A DNA stretch of 64,000 nucleotides from Symbiodinium microadriaticum (Eukaryota > Sar > Dinophyceae > Suessiales > Symbiodiniaceae), in assembly GCA_001939145.1 (NCBI GenBank), contig LSRX01000286.1, positions 589,094 to 653,093 on the forward strand, written 5' to 3'. The notes beneath the pieces were generated by a model, which did no database searches, had not been told where the DNA came from, and saw only the letters and a list, made by a program, of their open reading frames with translations. The position numbers and the translations under genes are program-made. Below, one piece after another: positions 44,396-56,758 of this stretch (positions are counted from its first letter, which is position 1; every line of letters starts with the position of its first letter).

Positions 44396-45066
44396 CAAAC
44401 CCTAAACCCTAAGCCCTAAACTCCTAAATTCTAAACCCCAATGGTGCCCTTGAAAGGACCCTCGAAAGGAGTCTTACACCCGCAGCCTTATAGCACGCTT
44501 AACCGGTACCTCAACCCTAAAAACATAAAGGAAACCCTCATAAGGGTTCCTTCAAGGGCTCCTTTATAGGGCTCATTTCAAGGAGCCGTGTTGACGGAAC
44601 TCTTAAGGATCTCCTTAAAGGAAGCCGTGAAGGTAGCCTTGGACCTGCAGCACCTTTAAGGAAAGCACGCCTTAAAGGCTCCCTTGCAGGGACCCTCTCT
44701 CGAACGCCCACCGGAAAACCCAAAGCCCTAAAGCCCTATCTCAACCCTCTTAAACCCGAAACCCTAAACCCTTAACCCGAAGCCCTGAACCCTAAGCCTC
44801 AAGCCCGAAGACCCCAAAGCCCTAAAGCCCCTGAAGCCCTAAACCCCCTCAGAGCCCCCGAGGATGCAACTAGCCAATTTCGATCTGGGACTACTTCGGC
44901 TCCAGTGCCACGTTCCTCGAGGGCTTTAGAGCTCTAGGGCTTTGTGTTTTTTGGGTGTAGGGTTTGGTGAAGCTCTGGGTTTTAGGCTTCAGGGTTTCAG
45001 GGTAGCAGGGCTTTTAGGGTTGTAGGGTCTTGGAAGATTTGTGTTGGGATTCATAAGCTGTATCAA

Positions 45067-45067
45067 N
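45067..45067. other. Assembly gap with duplicated flank
   Basis: Single N. The 114 bp to its left (44953-45066) recur at 45398-45511. Confidence 0.9.
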
Positions 45068-45612
45068 ACCCTAAAGCCCTAAACCCTAAACCCCTAGACC
45101 CTTACTGTAGAGCTCTAGGGCTTTGTGTTTTTTGGGGGGAGGGGGGGGGGATGTAGAGATTTAGGGATTAAGGGTTTAGGGCTTAGGGGTTTAGGGTTTA
45201 GAATAGGGTTTAGCGTTTTAGGGTTTTGGGTTTTGGGCTTTAGGGGTTTAGGGTTTTAGGGTTAAGGGTTTAGGGTTTAAGGGTGGGTGTTCCTTGCCTT
45301 TTTGAAGGGATCTAGAAGGGTTCTTTCTTGGGGATCTAGAAGGGTTTAGGGTTCAGGGCTTTGGAGTTAGAGTTTTGGGGGGTTTCAGGTGGTTCTGGGG
45401 TGTAGGGTTTGGTGAAGCTCTGGGTTTTAGGCTTCAGGGTTTCAGGGTAGCAGGGCTTTTAGGGTTGTAGGGTCTTGGAAGATTTGTGTTGGGATTCATA
45501 AGCTGTATCAAGGGATCACGATAGTGATAGGGTGTATAAGCCCTGAGCCCTAAACCCTGAAGCCCGGGGTGGATTTTCCGGGCTCTTTCAGGCTTTTGGT
45601 CTGGTTTTGCAG

Positions 45613-45672
45613 GCTGAGCGGCAGGGTTTACTTACGGCCTTTGGTGCTACACAAAGCTGCGGCTTTCTACAC
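45613..45672 (+). CDS. Candidate exon, 60 nt
   Basis: It follows TTTTGCAG, ends before GTGCCC, and encodes AERQGLLTAFGATQSCGFLH, phase 0 to 0. Confidence 0.38.
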
Positions 45673-46049
45673 GTGCCCTCTAAGGGCTCCCATCTAAACC
45701 CTAAACCCTAGACCCTAAACCGTAAACTATAGTTTCAGGCTACTAGAAGGGTTTTCTATCAGGGTCCCTTTGTAAAGGGCTGAGGGGGCTGACGTTTTTG
45801 AGAGATTTTGGGGGGGCCAAGGACCTTCCTAGAGAGGGTGTTGGGTTATTAGGGCTTGGGGTTCTTAAGGTTTACGCTCTATAGGGTTCCACGGTTCAGG
45901 ATGTCGGGTTTGAGGGTTTAGGGTTTGGAGGCGGCTCCTCAAGATTCAGGATATGTTAGAGTACCCAGATGTTTTTGGCATAAAGCTCCAGGTAACAGCT
46001 GTAATGTAGGTAAGGGGCCTTAATAATTAGAATAGGGTTTTGGGCTCCT

Positions 46050-48275
46050 TTAGGACTTTAGGTTTGCAATGAATTAGGATCTTAGGGTTTTACGGACTTC
46101 CAGTCTTTAAGCCGGCCCTGAACCCAAAGCTGTAGACGTTTCGAGCTCCGGAGGTGGGTTATTAAGCTGTTTTAGGGTAGTTGGGCTTCGGGTTTAGGGT
46201 TTGGGAGGGCTGTGAGGCTGTAGGTTTTTCGATTGCCGCCTCAAAGCTTAAACTCAAGAGTGCATGTAACGAATCATCACATACTGCCCTGCCCAGCGCG
46301 GCAAACAGCAAGGAACCCTGTTTAAATTTCATATCACGTCTTGTTGTGACTTCAGAAGTGAGCTTAAACCCTGAGCCCTAAAACCCATGCTCTGTACCCG
46401 ACGGGCTCTTTGGTCCTTTGGATGTCTTCAGGAGGTCCAACGGGGTTCGCTTGCGAGAAGGACTTCATGCTTCCCCACCGGCTGGCCCCGCATATTTATA
46501 GTATATATTATTGTATACATGACCGTATATCATAGTAGAGTACGTGCGAGCAGCGAGCATTCGTGAGATGCCCCATCTCCTATCTGCCATCCCTCATGCC
46601 ACAAGATTCCTCTTGGGCACATGCTTTCCGCTTGCTCACGGCCGCTTGTGAAGGGGAGTATCATTCTGCTGAAACCACCTGATGGCGATCTCGCTGCTAC
46701 CCTTGCTGCGCCTTCGTCTGCAGCGGATTCGCGAACACAAATATCATGCGCCGATACAATTGCCATGCACGCAGCCGCGTAGCTTCTCTTTTAACACTGT
46801 CCACCGGGACCCTAAACCCTACAGTAGGAGCACAAAATTTGGAAACCCAATAGCCTCAATCCCTTAGAGCAATCTTTCCTAGACCTTAAACCGAAGGTCG
46901 GCACAGAGGACCCTGTTACCGACTTGTTCGTCGTTCTGCTCATGCTCCCAACGCATCCTGTCAGCAATCGCGTGCCTTAAGCACGAAATGAACGTTTAAG
47001 GTTCAAATGGGTAGTTCTCTAAATTAGGGTCCCGTTGTTAGGTCCCCAATATAGTACGACACCCTTATTAAAGAAGGACCCGAAAAGGGACCCTAGTTTA
47101 GAAAACGACCCATATACCATATAGGGATTCATAGTACCAGGGTGTAGGTCCCCTGCTTTTAAGGGCCAGTTGGTCCTGAAGGAGGGCTTCACCGCAGTGT
47201 CAACTCTATAAACTTGAACTTTAGGGTTGAGGGTTTTTAGGGTTTAGGGTTTAGGGTTTAGGGTTCGGGATTTAGAGTTTATAAGGGCTTAGGATCTAGG
47301 GTTTAGGGTTTAGGGCGGCACCTATTAGCCCAGAACCTTGTTCCTATAGAGTCCTAGACCCTACTTCAACCTTAGCTGAGCCTTATAAGAAAGCCCCCGC
47401 AGGAACACCCTCAGCAACTCCTAAGTGTTTTTGTTTTGTTTAAGGCGGGCTTGCTCGGAGAATGGGTGGATTTCGGGAGAGCGTTCGGATTTAGCTTTCG
47501 GCTTTGGGTTTCGGTCTTGGGAGTTTAGGGCTTTGGGGGTTTAGAGTGGGGCATCTGCTTCAGGTGTTCAGCGTTTCGGGTTCCGTTCTTGATGACTTGT
47601 TGCAAGCTCCCAAAGACATCCTGTGCACGTACATCGCAGAAGTAGGGTCTCTATATTGAGACATTCTAAAGTACGGTAACTACTATATTGTGGTTTGGGT
47701 AAGTACCGCATCATTTTTCAGTTATTTCGTAAGCTCCAAGTTTATGACCCGAGCCCTGTCCTTTACCGGTGCATGTGCTTGTATAGCAGCTTGCGCTCTA
47801 AAGCACTTGAAGGCTTGGGGTTTGTGGCCTTTACTTGGGCCGTAAAGCACATGAAGGTTCAGGGTTTGTGGCCTCTAAGTACCTACATTGGACCCTTTAG
47901 GGACACACTTCTGCAGCTTTAACGACATCTACAACACTACCTGGACCCTAGATACCCTACCGTCTTAAGGATTTGCATAAGATCATCATAACAAAGAAGC
48001 GCTACCTGGGGATCCAAATAACCTGCAGTTTTAAAGGTGATACGCTAGAATTCAGGGGCCATAGCCCATTGTTTTGCAGGGTCTGGGCCTACTCAAACGG
48101 CCCCTCACGCCGCCCAGCTTCAATGACAGGCTTTACTTGCCTTACACACAATCCTGTTGACCAAGTCTCTGAACCAACGTCGGCGATAGACCCTCAGCCG
48201 GGTAGCCTAAATCGCCTCAAATCTAAACATGTTTTCAATGACTTTACCAGGATCATGATGCAGATCCCCGAAGGG
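46050..48275. other. Spacer
   Basis: Family A at 47009, family D at 47941, telomere-like tract at 47220-47315. A repeat-free piece at 46430-46800 has weak open frames on both strands. Confidence 0.5.
47009..47111. mobile_element. Family A copy, reverse core
   Basis: Full length; the core reads CCCCAATATAGTACGACACC. Confidence 0.8.
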
Positions 48276-48289
48276 TCCAAGTACTCATG

Positions 48290-48301
48290 CTCATATATAT
48301 A

Positions 48302-48337
<36 letters not shown>

Positions 48338-48397
48338 TGTATGTATGTATGTATGTATGTATATACATGTATGTATATATATATATGTATATGTATA

Positions 48398-48433
<36 letters not shown>

Positions 48434-48452
48434 NTCCAAGTACTCATGCTCA

Positions 48453-48523
<71 letters not shown>

Positions 48524-48535
48524 ATATATATATAT
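48290..48535. repeat. GTAT and TATATG repeats interrupted by gap
   Basis: GTAT tetramers, then TATATG hexamers on both sides of the N at 48434. Confidence 0.9.
48434..48434. other. Assembly gap with duplicated flank
   Basis: Single N. The 23 bp after it (48435-48457) repeat 48276-48298. Confidence 0.9.
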
Positions 48536-48879
48536 TCTGTACATATGTGTGCATACATAAACCCGAAACATACAATAACCATAAACCCCAAACCCTTTCC
48601 CCTTAAACCCATTCCCCTAAACCCCCACAGCCCTAATCCTAAGCCCATACATCACACAAAGTTTCAACATCCATTTCGCGTCAGCCACTCGTTCAGGCTC
48701 ATCGGTCTTGGAGGCGGTTTTGGGCGTCTCACTGCTTGGCAGCTGGGCTCAGGGTTTAGGGTTTAGGGTCCGGGCTCAGGGATGTTGCTGGCACTTCTCT
48801 GCTGTGGCTTTGCGGTTTTGAGGTTGATGTTCTAGCTTTGGTGCTTCTGGGTCCAGGGTTTGCATTTGTTGGGGGTTCC

Positions 48880-49066
48880 GGTCATGTTCGTTGATGCTTC
48901 GTCGCGACATCGATGTGGTACATCGCCAGGCAGGAAAATCTGTGGATACTTGTGGATGTGGCGTTTTTTTCCATGAGCACGCCTGTCTACGTTCCGAGGA
49001 TAAATGTGCCCAGCAAGGGATGAATATTGGATTCTCACGCGGTGTTCTTGCTGCTTACAGTGTTGA
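48880..49066 (+). CDS. Possible cysteine-rich coding block
   Basis: The frame encodes MLRRDIDVVHRQAGK, CGCGVFFHEHACLRSEDKC and GFSRGVLAAYSVED before entering CCCTAAA repeat. Splice edges not identified. Confidence 0.33.
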
Positions 49067-49074
49067 AGACCCCG

Positions 49075-49330
49075 AAACCTCCACCCCTAAATCCGTAAAC
49101 TCTAAACCTCAATCCGTAAACCCTAAACCCTCAACCCCTAAACCCTAAATCCTCAACCCTCAACCCCTAAACCCCAAAACCCAATATCCCTACACGCCTA
49201 AACCCTAAAGCCCTGAACCCCAAAATCCCTAAACCCCTAAACCCTAAAGCCCTAAACCCGAAAACCCCAAAACCCTAAACCCCTAAAGCCTAAGGCACTG
49301 AACCTTAAAACCCTAAACCCTAAAACCCTA
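49075..49330. repeat. Telomere-like tract, CCCTAAA strand
   Basis: Degenerate units; the opposite-strand tract follows at 49420-49590, forming a loose inverted arrangement. Confidence 0.8.
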
Positions 49331-49654
49331 TCCAGCCACCCTGCAAAAATGCCTCCCAGCGGACTCCCCGTAGGCCCTACCAAAGAGGTTCCTCTGTGTT
49401 CTCCGATTCTTCACTTGAGGGTTTTGGGTTCAGGGTTGGGGGTTTAAGGTTTAGGGTTTTGGGTGCAGGGTTGAGGGTCATTGCTTTAGGGTTTTGGGGT
49501 GTAGGGGATTAGGCTTTAGGAAATTTAGACTTGAGGGTCTAGGGGTTTAGGGTTTAGGGGCTGAGAGGGTTTAGGGTTTGGGGTTCATGTTTTTTTCCAA
49601 AAATAGTCAGAGTAAGAAAGAATGATACTACACGAATATTAGTTGTGGTCCTAA

Positions 49655-49983
49655 TCGTAGTAGTAGTACTAGTAGTAGTAGTAGTAGTAGTAGTAGTAGG
49701 AGGAGTAGTAAAAAGGATAAGACAGAGAAGCTTGCTAATAGTCATGTTTATGATAGTCATCATCACCATCGTCATCAAAATCAGAATCACAGTAATAATA
49801 ATCGTATTCGTAGTAATATGAGTAATAATAATAACAATAGTACAGTAGTAGTAGTCGTCGTCGTCGTCGTCGTAATAGCAGTAGCAGTAGCAGCAGCAGT
49901 AGCAGTAGCAGTAGCAGTAGCAGTAGCAGTAGCAGTAGCAGTAGCAGTAGCAGTAGCAGTAGCAGTAGCAGTAGCAGTAGCAG
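49655..49983. repeat. GTA, GTC and AGCAGT repeats up to gap
   Basis: TAG trinucleotides at 49660-49700, GTC units at 49855-49873, then about 17 copies of a hexamer of the form AGCAGT ending at the N. Confidence 0.9.
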
Positions 49984-49984
49984 N
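49984..49984. other. Assembly gap at composition change
   Basis: Single N at the end of a hexamer repeat; the sequence to the right has a different style. Confidence 0.9.
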
Positions 49985-50164
49985 TGTGTGTGTGTGGGGT
50001 GCGCTCCTGTCTGTAGGATTGTCAGTACGTCGGTACGTTGCAACATCTCCATATCATGTCATATGTCGATTGTAGGCTAGGGGCGGTCTCATGAGTGCAC
50101 CCCACGTAGCATCACGCACTAGCCCATGAATTCGACCCATGAATCATGATCTCATGAGCTGCAG

Positions 50165-50654
50165 CCAGTGACTGAGTTGTTTGATTTGTTGCTCCCAGTC
50201 GTGCGACCGTGCAAGGTTTTCGGGAATGTTGACAACCTGCAGAAGGCTTGTGCCCTTCGTGTAACGTATCTTCTGGAATGCTTGAAGGAAGTGCTCGTAC
50301 TGCGCAAGTCCGGACGGATCCACCTGCAGGTGTCCGATGCATTGGATAAGTTGATCCCAAAGCTGCACGCATTGCCAATGACAAGTGACATCTTCAGCAA
50401 CATGGTCGCGTTTGACTCCGTACAGTTCGCAACCCATTGGGCTCGCGACTGGAATGCCATCCTCGAGAAGGTTGACTCGGAGAGCCTGACGGTGTTCAAT
50501 GACAACCTGATCGCTGCCACCACGGGGTTGGACACGAAGGATGCTGCACAATCCTCCAGCACGACGTCTGCAAAATCCATAACGGCAGCCTCGCTGTTTC
50601 GCACCAGCTCCAGCAACAACATTGGTGGTACGGAAGATGAAGAAGACAACCAAG
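50165..50654 (+). CDS. Island gene exon 1 (first visible)
   Basis: The open frame encodes VTELFDLLLPVVRPCKVFG and a helical region with HWARDWNAILEKV. The donor is AACCAAG/GTCGGG. The left edge (CAG at 50162-50164) is uncertain because the base after it is C, unlike the other acceptors. Confidence 0.6.
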
Positions 50655-53600
50655 GTCGGGGGCACTGTGGGACGCTGCTGTGCAGTAGTATCTTGGTAGT
50701 GTCTAGAAGTAAGGCACGGGCACGTCACAGGGTGTGACGAGATATCTCATGACTCATGACGTTATGTAATGTAGTACATGCGAGTTGTTAGTGCATGGGC
50801 CCTGGGTGTATCATGTGCGCATGGGCAGGCTTCATGAGATTCGTTTCATGCATGCATGCCTGCATGCAATCCATGATGCTCCAATGCGTCGGTCCATTGA
50901 TCCATGCAGTTCATGTAGTGATGAGGCATCAATGATACATGTCTGCCTGCTTGTATGCATGTATGCCTACTTATACACACATGTATGCGTCCATTGCAAC
51001 CAGCCATGACCATGCATCATATGCCACATATGCTGCATGTGCCCCATTCGATGTGCTGAGCGAATAAGTGAGCCGAGAATCTGCTTGCTGTCAGGATCTC
51101 AGAACGGCCAGATTGGCACGACCAAGTCTGGCTCGCAGAAAGCGGGTCCCACTGAAGGAGTCGGTGTCAAGCAGTCCAAGCTGACTCTCTACCAGGCCAA
51201 CACCTTTTGCTCTGCCGACGAGGTCATGTCCGCCGCGGGCGTTCTCACCCACAGTGATGATGCAAAGAATCTGAGGATCAAGTGCATGGACACGCTCTTT
51301 TTCAAGGTCCTGACTCGGCAGTTGGAAATGCTGCAGTGGCAGATGTATTCTCTGGTTTGCAAGGCCGAACAGAACATCATCCTCAACTTCGAAAACAAGA
51401 AGGAAGGCCTTTGCAGAATGCTGGTCCCGGTGGATGACAGGCTGAGGTTGCCATTCGCAGGAACACTGACGACAACGAATTCGAAAGGTGCACTGCATTT
51501 TTGCAAAATGTTTGGAGTCGACTTCTATGTGCAGCCCAAAGATTCCAAGGAGTTGGCCACCGTCAGCGGCTCAGACTGCGATGTACTTGTAGCAGCTTGG
51601 CATGCCAAGGCCGTCGCGAAGCCTGCAGATGCCTACCTGTGTCAAGAGCTCATGAAGATGCATTTTGTTTGCTGGCGTGAAGGCGAGTTTGACGCTGATC
51701 CTGATGATGAAGCTGAAAAGAAGGTGTCCGAGCCCGATGAGTCCTACGGATGCACATCTTATGCCGCCGAGCTTGTCTTCAGGTTGGCCAAAAACGACAT
51801 GGAGAAAGAAAGATTGATCGCCAAGGCAACCATGATGAACTGGCCATATTGCCCTCTGGCTTGAGACCGCAGGGGTTTGGATAGTAATAACATACAGTAA
51901 CACATCATTGATGTCATGCCACGTACTGTGCGTTGCGCCTGGTGCTTTCGATTCAATGAGGCCATGTCATAGCTGTCATGGCTGTTTTGAAAACAAAACC
52001 GACAACTCACGCGGTGCTGAAGTTGTTGGGCCAGTTGCGTAGGGCTTTCCGAGTCATCATCAGTTCGGAATTTGCACTGCACATGATTCCCGTAGTCCCG
52101 TATCATGTGGTGTCGAGCTTATGACCTTAATGTGAAAATGACCGGATATGTGGCTGCTTTGGAACAAATCTAAAGTTCTGAACTGCTGAACGGATTCTAT
52201 TGCCAATCGGATCAACTGCCAATCAACAGTTATCATCAACCAACACATTCATCATGTTATGAATTAGGTTACGATTCGGTTACGATGACACGTTTCTGCA
52301 TCAAGGTTCTGGCGATTGCGAGATGCAGGTTCTCCGCCCCCTTGATGGCATCATGGAGAAGTTGCAGACCACGTTGGAGAAGCAGAAGGAGAAGATGGAG
52401 AAGGCGGCGATGTCAATGGTGAAGCAGTCCACCAAAAAGAAGGATCGTGAAGCGAAGGCAGCGGCCAAGAAGCGACGTGCCAAAGGTCGAGGCGGCGGCG
52501 CTGACGATCAGGCTGTCGAGAACGATGATGACGGTGACGTTGAAACCTGCCTGAAGCGCAAGCAGCATTTGGAGCAACAGATTCACGATGAGAAGGTGAA
52601 TGAAGAGCAAGAGTGTGATGCTGTTCAGGCTGCAGTGGATCGTGCCATGGAAACGTGTGTGCTGCCCGAGTCCCTGCCACTGACGAAGATCACCATTTCA
52701 GGATCGGCCTCAGACGATGTCGTGGAGCGCTCTGCCCGTCAGAAAGCGATGGCAGACGCACTGGCGGCCGCCGAAGCCAAATTGAAGGAGAAGACATCCG
52801 GCACTGACAACACCGGCAATGCGGGGGCATCGGACGTGGCAGCCGAGATGCTTGGCATGCAGGCCGCGATCAACTACTTCAAGACGCCGGGCAAGGGCGG
52901 CAAGAAAGGCAAAGGCACGAATGTGAAATTTGTATTGTCCTGGTTGATACGTGAACAATGAGGACTGCATGTGAAATATTCAGATGCAATCACATTTGCA
53001 TTCGTCATATTTCACACATGGCGGCATATTCACGTTCTCTTGGTTCTTGTGACATGCGATTTGCATTCATGGCTTTCACGATTGACTCTTATGAAACATG
53101 ATCATGATCGTCATGTTCACGAGTCACATGTGACCATGTCATGTCACCTACGTTTCGACGACACATGCATATGGCACATGCAGCTCGGGCTCGTGGCACG
53201 GCGCCGATTCCAAATCATCTTTCCGAGGTTCGCATGGTGACATCAAGTCATGCCATTCATGTATATGCACATGACATGACTCATGCGACTCATGCGATGT
53301 TTGCCGATGTTTGCGGTCTGGATTCTTAGACTTAGACATCAGGAACACCTTCACTTGTCGTAAACTTACAGATACGTCAACATAAACTGTATTACGAGGA
53401 TTGTGGCACCAACCGATTAGATTTGACTCTCAACGAACCAATCCAGTGCGTACTTGTGCGGCCGTTCCGAGCCGCAAAGTATGCCTACAACACCTGCACA
53501 CATTCAAGTTGTTCGACCAACGACGTGAAAGGCGGCATCGTCGTTCACACAGACAACTACTAACCAACCACACATGTACAAAATGATATCAACAGAACAT

Positions 53601-53939
53601 AACCAACAGAAATGTGCAGTGTACATGTCAATTGTACATGTACTGACCAATGACTGCGTTACGAAGATAATAGTCTAAATACACGTATTCTTGGAAAAGC
53701 CTGAGTGAACGAACCGTAACATCATCAAGCCAATATTTAACACAGCAGCACCACCTGCTTCTTGCAAAGATACATGTCATGAATTCCGTAGAGCACATGC
53801 TCCATGACTCACACATACATCGCCATGACAGTGTAAGTTTCGTGTGTGCATCACAGGGAGCGGCAAGGGCAAGGACAAGAGTGAGCATGCCAAAACGAAA
53901 AAAGATATGTGCCGCTTCGGAAAGCACCTCCTGAAGTGA
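50165..53939 (+). CDS. Unrecognised gene, four exons, 5' incomplete
   Basis: Exons: about 50165-50654, 51095-51825, 52329-52914 and 53857-53939, about 629 residues. Intron 1 (440 bp) is GT-AG phase 1. Intron 2 has a GC donor at 51826 (CCAAG/GCAACC), phase 0. Intron 3 has a GC donor at 52915 (or 52909), phase 1. All acceptors are AG/G. The product looks globular and helical in exons 1 and 2, then lysine-rich coiled coil (EKQKEKMEKAAMSM), an acidic patch and a GK-rich C-terminus ending CRFGKHLLK. I recognise no family. No ATG lies between the upstream stop at 50147 and the first internal methionine, so the 5' end probably lies beyond the gap at 49984. Exon 2 could instead stop at 51864, giving two genes. 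Confidence 0.6.
51095..51825 (+). CDS. Island gene exon 2
   Basis: It follows TGTCAG. The joined codon G/GA gives Gly and the frame continues SQNGQIGTTKSGSQ. It includes FCKMFGVDFYVQPKD and WHAKAVAKPADAYLCQEL. The ORF itself continues to TGA at 51862-51864; the GC donor at 51826 is preferred because it joins exon 3 in phase. Confidence 0.6.
52329..52914 (+). CDS. Island gene exon 3, coiled coil and basic region
   Basis: It follows GATGCAG and encodes VLRPLDGIMEKLQTTLEKQ, a strongly charged coiled coil, a KKRRAKGRGGG basic stretch and GKGGKKGKG at the end. If exon 2 stops at 51864, a start at ATG 52323 is possible. Confidence 0.6.
53857..53939 (+). CDS. Island gene exon 4, terminal
   Basis: It follows CATCACAG and encodes SGKGKDKSEHAKTKKDMCRF, then GKHLLK and TGA at 53937-53939. 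It continues the GK-rich style of exon 3 in phase across a 942-bp CATG-rich intron. MCRFG resembles the start of a CCCH finger, but the rest of a finger is absent. Confidence 0.5.
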
Positions 53940-54308
53940 CAATTGTCAATCGGACCATCGGATACGCCTGGTATGATCAATTTTGAAATGTCCGTTTGAT
54001 CATCAGGCAAGTCGTCGGTGAATGTACCGGGTGCAGATTTGCCGTCAGCTTCTACTACAGCTTAAGTAACATTTGCAGATGAATTTATTTGAGTGTTACA
54101 ACGAGGTCACACAAATACTAGGTACCATATGTGGCACCTGTGTACTTCTCACACTTTGGCCCTGAGTGAACTCTATGTCAGAGTCAACAGCACCTGGCGT
54201 TTCATCGTAGCTCCCAGTCGCCACAAGCCACGTGCACACTTGAGAAAACAAAAGGGAGAGGTGCATGAAGCAGCAGCCATGACCGTCACATGCCGATCTC
54301 ATGTTGCA

Positions 54309-54412
54309 CAGGTTGCGGATTTCGCGTTGCCTTGCACAGATGTGATGAGCTCAGGCAATGACCATTCAATGATCTTCGCTGAGCGAATGCTTGAGATGGT
54401 CTCTGCAGGGGG
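54309..54412 (+). other. Possible exon in the CATG-rich island
   Basis: After TTGCACAG the frame reads VADFALPCTDVMSSG and HSMIFAERMLEMVS. The surrounding frame (54093-54713) is CATG-rich and looks non-coding. It could belong to a second island gene. Confidence 0.25.
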
Positions 54413-55703
54413 GAAAAAAACATGCGAGTCAATGAATTCATGTATGCATTGTTGCGGCTCCAGATTTGCGAATGCTTTGTCTGGGCTCAGACATGAACAG
54501 TCACGTCATGGGCATATCTGTCACGAGCTGGTTCGAAGCTTGCATACATGTCCAAGGATTCGTTTCAATCGGACAACATGCTGTCAATGGTCACGTGTTC
54601 GACCGTTGACCACATGCCAACATGTAGCATTCATTACATGTCATGCATGCTGTCGATTACATGAACTAGCTCCTGGAATGATTTGTGAATTCGATTTCCG
54701 GTCGTATATCTGACTTCAAGTCATGCATGTTTGTTACCGACATTGTCAATTATCATATGTACATGGCCCCATGGTCCCTCCGAGTTCTGTATTCTGACCC
54801 CGGGCTGATCCCCATAGACAGGACCCAATACTGCTGGGGACCCGGTGGGGGGTGGAAGAGGGCCCAAGTCCCCACCAATTTCGGCTTCAACCCACAGCTA
54901 AATTTGGAACCTACGATGTGTTAGTTCTCTTATTACTACTGTTATATAAGGCCCAACCCCTAAAGAAACCTCACCCGGATAATGTACTTATTTCTAAAGC
55001 CTCGAGGGTACCCCCCCCCCCCAATAGCCTAGCTAGATTTCATATACTCCACATACGAGCCTACGTTACTACTATCCTGAACCCAAGTACTCGTATTTAA
55101 TTGTTGGGTCTTGTCGACCCTTAGGATTAAAGCTGCAGCGACTACTTACTGCCCTTAACCCGAAGCCTGATTACATAATCCCGAAACCACTAAACCCCCA
55201 AACCCCTGAAGCCCGAAACCCTAAACCCCAAACCCTAAACCCCTATAGACCCTAAACCCTAAGCCCCTAAGTCCCTAAACCCTAAACCCCAAACTTCAAG
55301 AACAGGATCCCCCGGGCAAGTGTGAACCCGCAGCCTGAAACTGCATCCCTTCACATCATGATTCAGGGGGGGCCTGTGAGGGTTTATGGTTTGGGTTTGA
55401 CGAGTTTAGGACTCAGGGTTTAAGAGGTTAGGATTTAGGATTTAGGGTTTAGGGTTTTGGGTTTAAGAGCTACGATCTGCTGTTCACGGTCACGCCGTTT
55501 TCCCACCACCAAGATGGCACACAAGACCATGTTCTACCTTGTGCCTAACCCAACTCCGTCGGATTCCTGAAATTAACTATACTACAATGTACCCCACAAC
55601 CCTGTTCTGATGATTTACGCGCAGGAAGGCCCGTATTTGAGGCTCTTAAGCCCCTAAACCTCAAACCCCTCTACCTAAACCCTTCAAGACGCATTGAACC
55701 GAG

Positions 55704-55791
55704 GTGGAAAGGCGAGGTGTTTAGCTGGCCGAAGTATCGGAACGCTGTGGGCCTGGTGTTCATGGTCTTCTACCTCGCAATCTGCACCAGG
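55704..55791 (+). CDS. Candidate membrane-protein exon
   Basis: It follows AACCGAG and encodes WKGEVFSWPKYRNAVG and the hydrophobic stretch LVFMVFYLAICTR. A GC donor is likely. A related string VFYLAI recurs at about 55898. Confidence 0.5.
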
Positions 55792-56691
55792 GCTAGCATT
55801 AGGGTTTAGGGTTTGAGGATTTAGGGTTTAGGGGTTTGGGGTTCGTTTCGGGTGCGCGTTTCGGGTTTTGGTGGTTTGCGGGCTAGGGTCTAGGGTGTTC
55901 TACCTCGCCATTTCGCCGTGGTCTCAGAAGTTTGGCAGGGCTAAAGAGGGTGTCTTGGAAATGAGCCAGAGTCCAACGTGATAGACAGGCCTGCACGAAC
56001 TTGTTGTATATCCCCTAAGGGACCCCCTAATCCCAACTCCGATAAGGAAGCTGGAAGAATCGTCGTGTAGCAATTATTAACGCCCCCTTTTTGGGGCTCT
56101 AACAGCTCGGGATCAGGGTTTCGGGCTTAGGGCCCAGGGTTTTATTTTTTTTTGGTTTTGGGTTCTTCATGCACGTGGCCTTTGGGGGTTAAAGTGGCTA
56201 GCTCTGAATTGTAGATTTTGGGGCTTCGCCTTAAAGATTTCTCAGGACCAGGTTCGTACGCTTTCGTGCTGAAGTTTCAGGCTTTCCCTCAGACCCCAGG
56301 TATACAAGCAGTATCTACTTTGGCGTCTACAGTAAAGTACATGAACAAATAAGTAGCTAAATAGTACCTACTTTGTGCCAGTTGGAGTTTCCTCCTATCA
56401 GGCTAAGGCTCCTGTTGTAACTGTTGCAATCTCAAAAAATAATGGGGTTTCCTGGTGTAGAAACTCGGCTTGGGTACAAGTATACTTTAGCTGGCCCTGG
56501 TATTTAGATCGTAAACTTCGTAAGCTAGACTCCCCAACCCTGAAGCCTTCGCCCTAAAGTCCAGACCCGAAGGCCTGAAGGTCCTGGAGCCTATAAAGCA
56601 CATTCCCGAAATCCATAAACCTAGACCCTCCATCTACCCTCTATTAGACCCTAATTTGGGACCCTTTACCCCTATTTGAGGGTACTTGCAG

Positions 56692-56758
56692 GGTCCTGGA
56701 ACTAACACTTCTTGGCACGCACGAAGAATTCCTGAAGCTCCAGCTGGGAGACATGGGG
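56692..56758 (+). CDS. Candidate exon, unrecognised
   Basis: It follows ACTTGCAG, ends before GTCCTT, and encodes VLELTLLGTHEEFLKLQLGD and MG. Confidence 0.48.

Larger units (their letters stand above)
50040..54770. other. CATG-rich island lacking telomere-like repeats
   Basis: No CCCTAAA or TTTAGGG tract and none of the short element families. Introns and flanks are dense in CATG and ATGCATG. 53000-53830 and 53940-54770 contain no further convincing exon. Confidence 0.8.

Noticed and set aside
54093-54713. 206-codon open frame in the island
   Set aside because: The DNA is CATG-rich like the neighbouring introns and the product is His/Cys/Met-rich without pattern; only a small part may be exonic.
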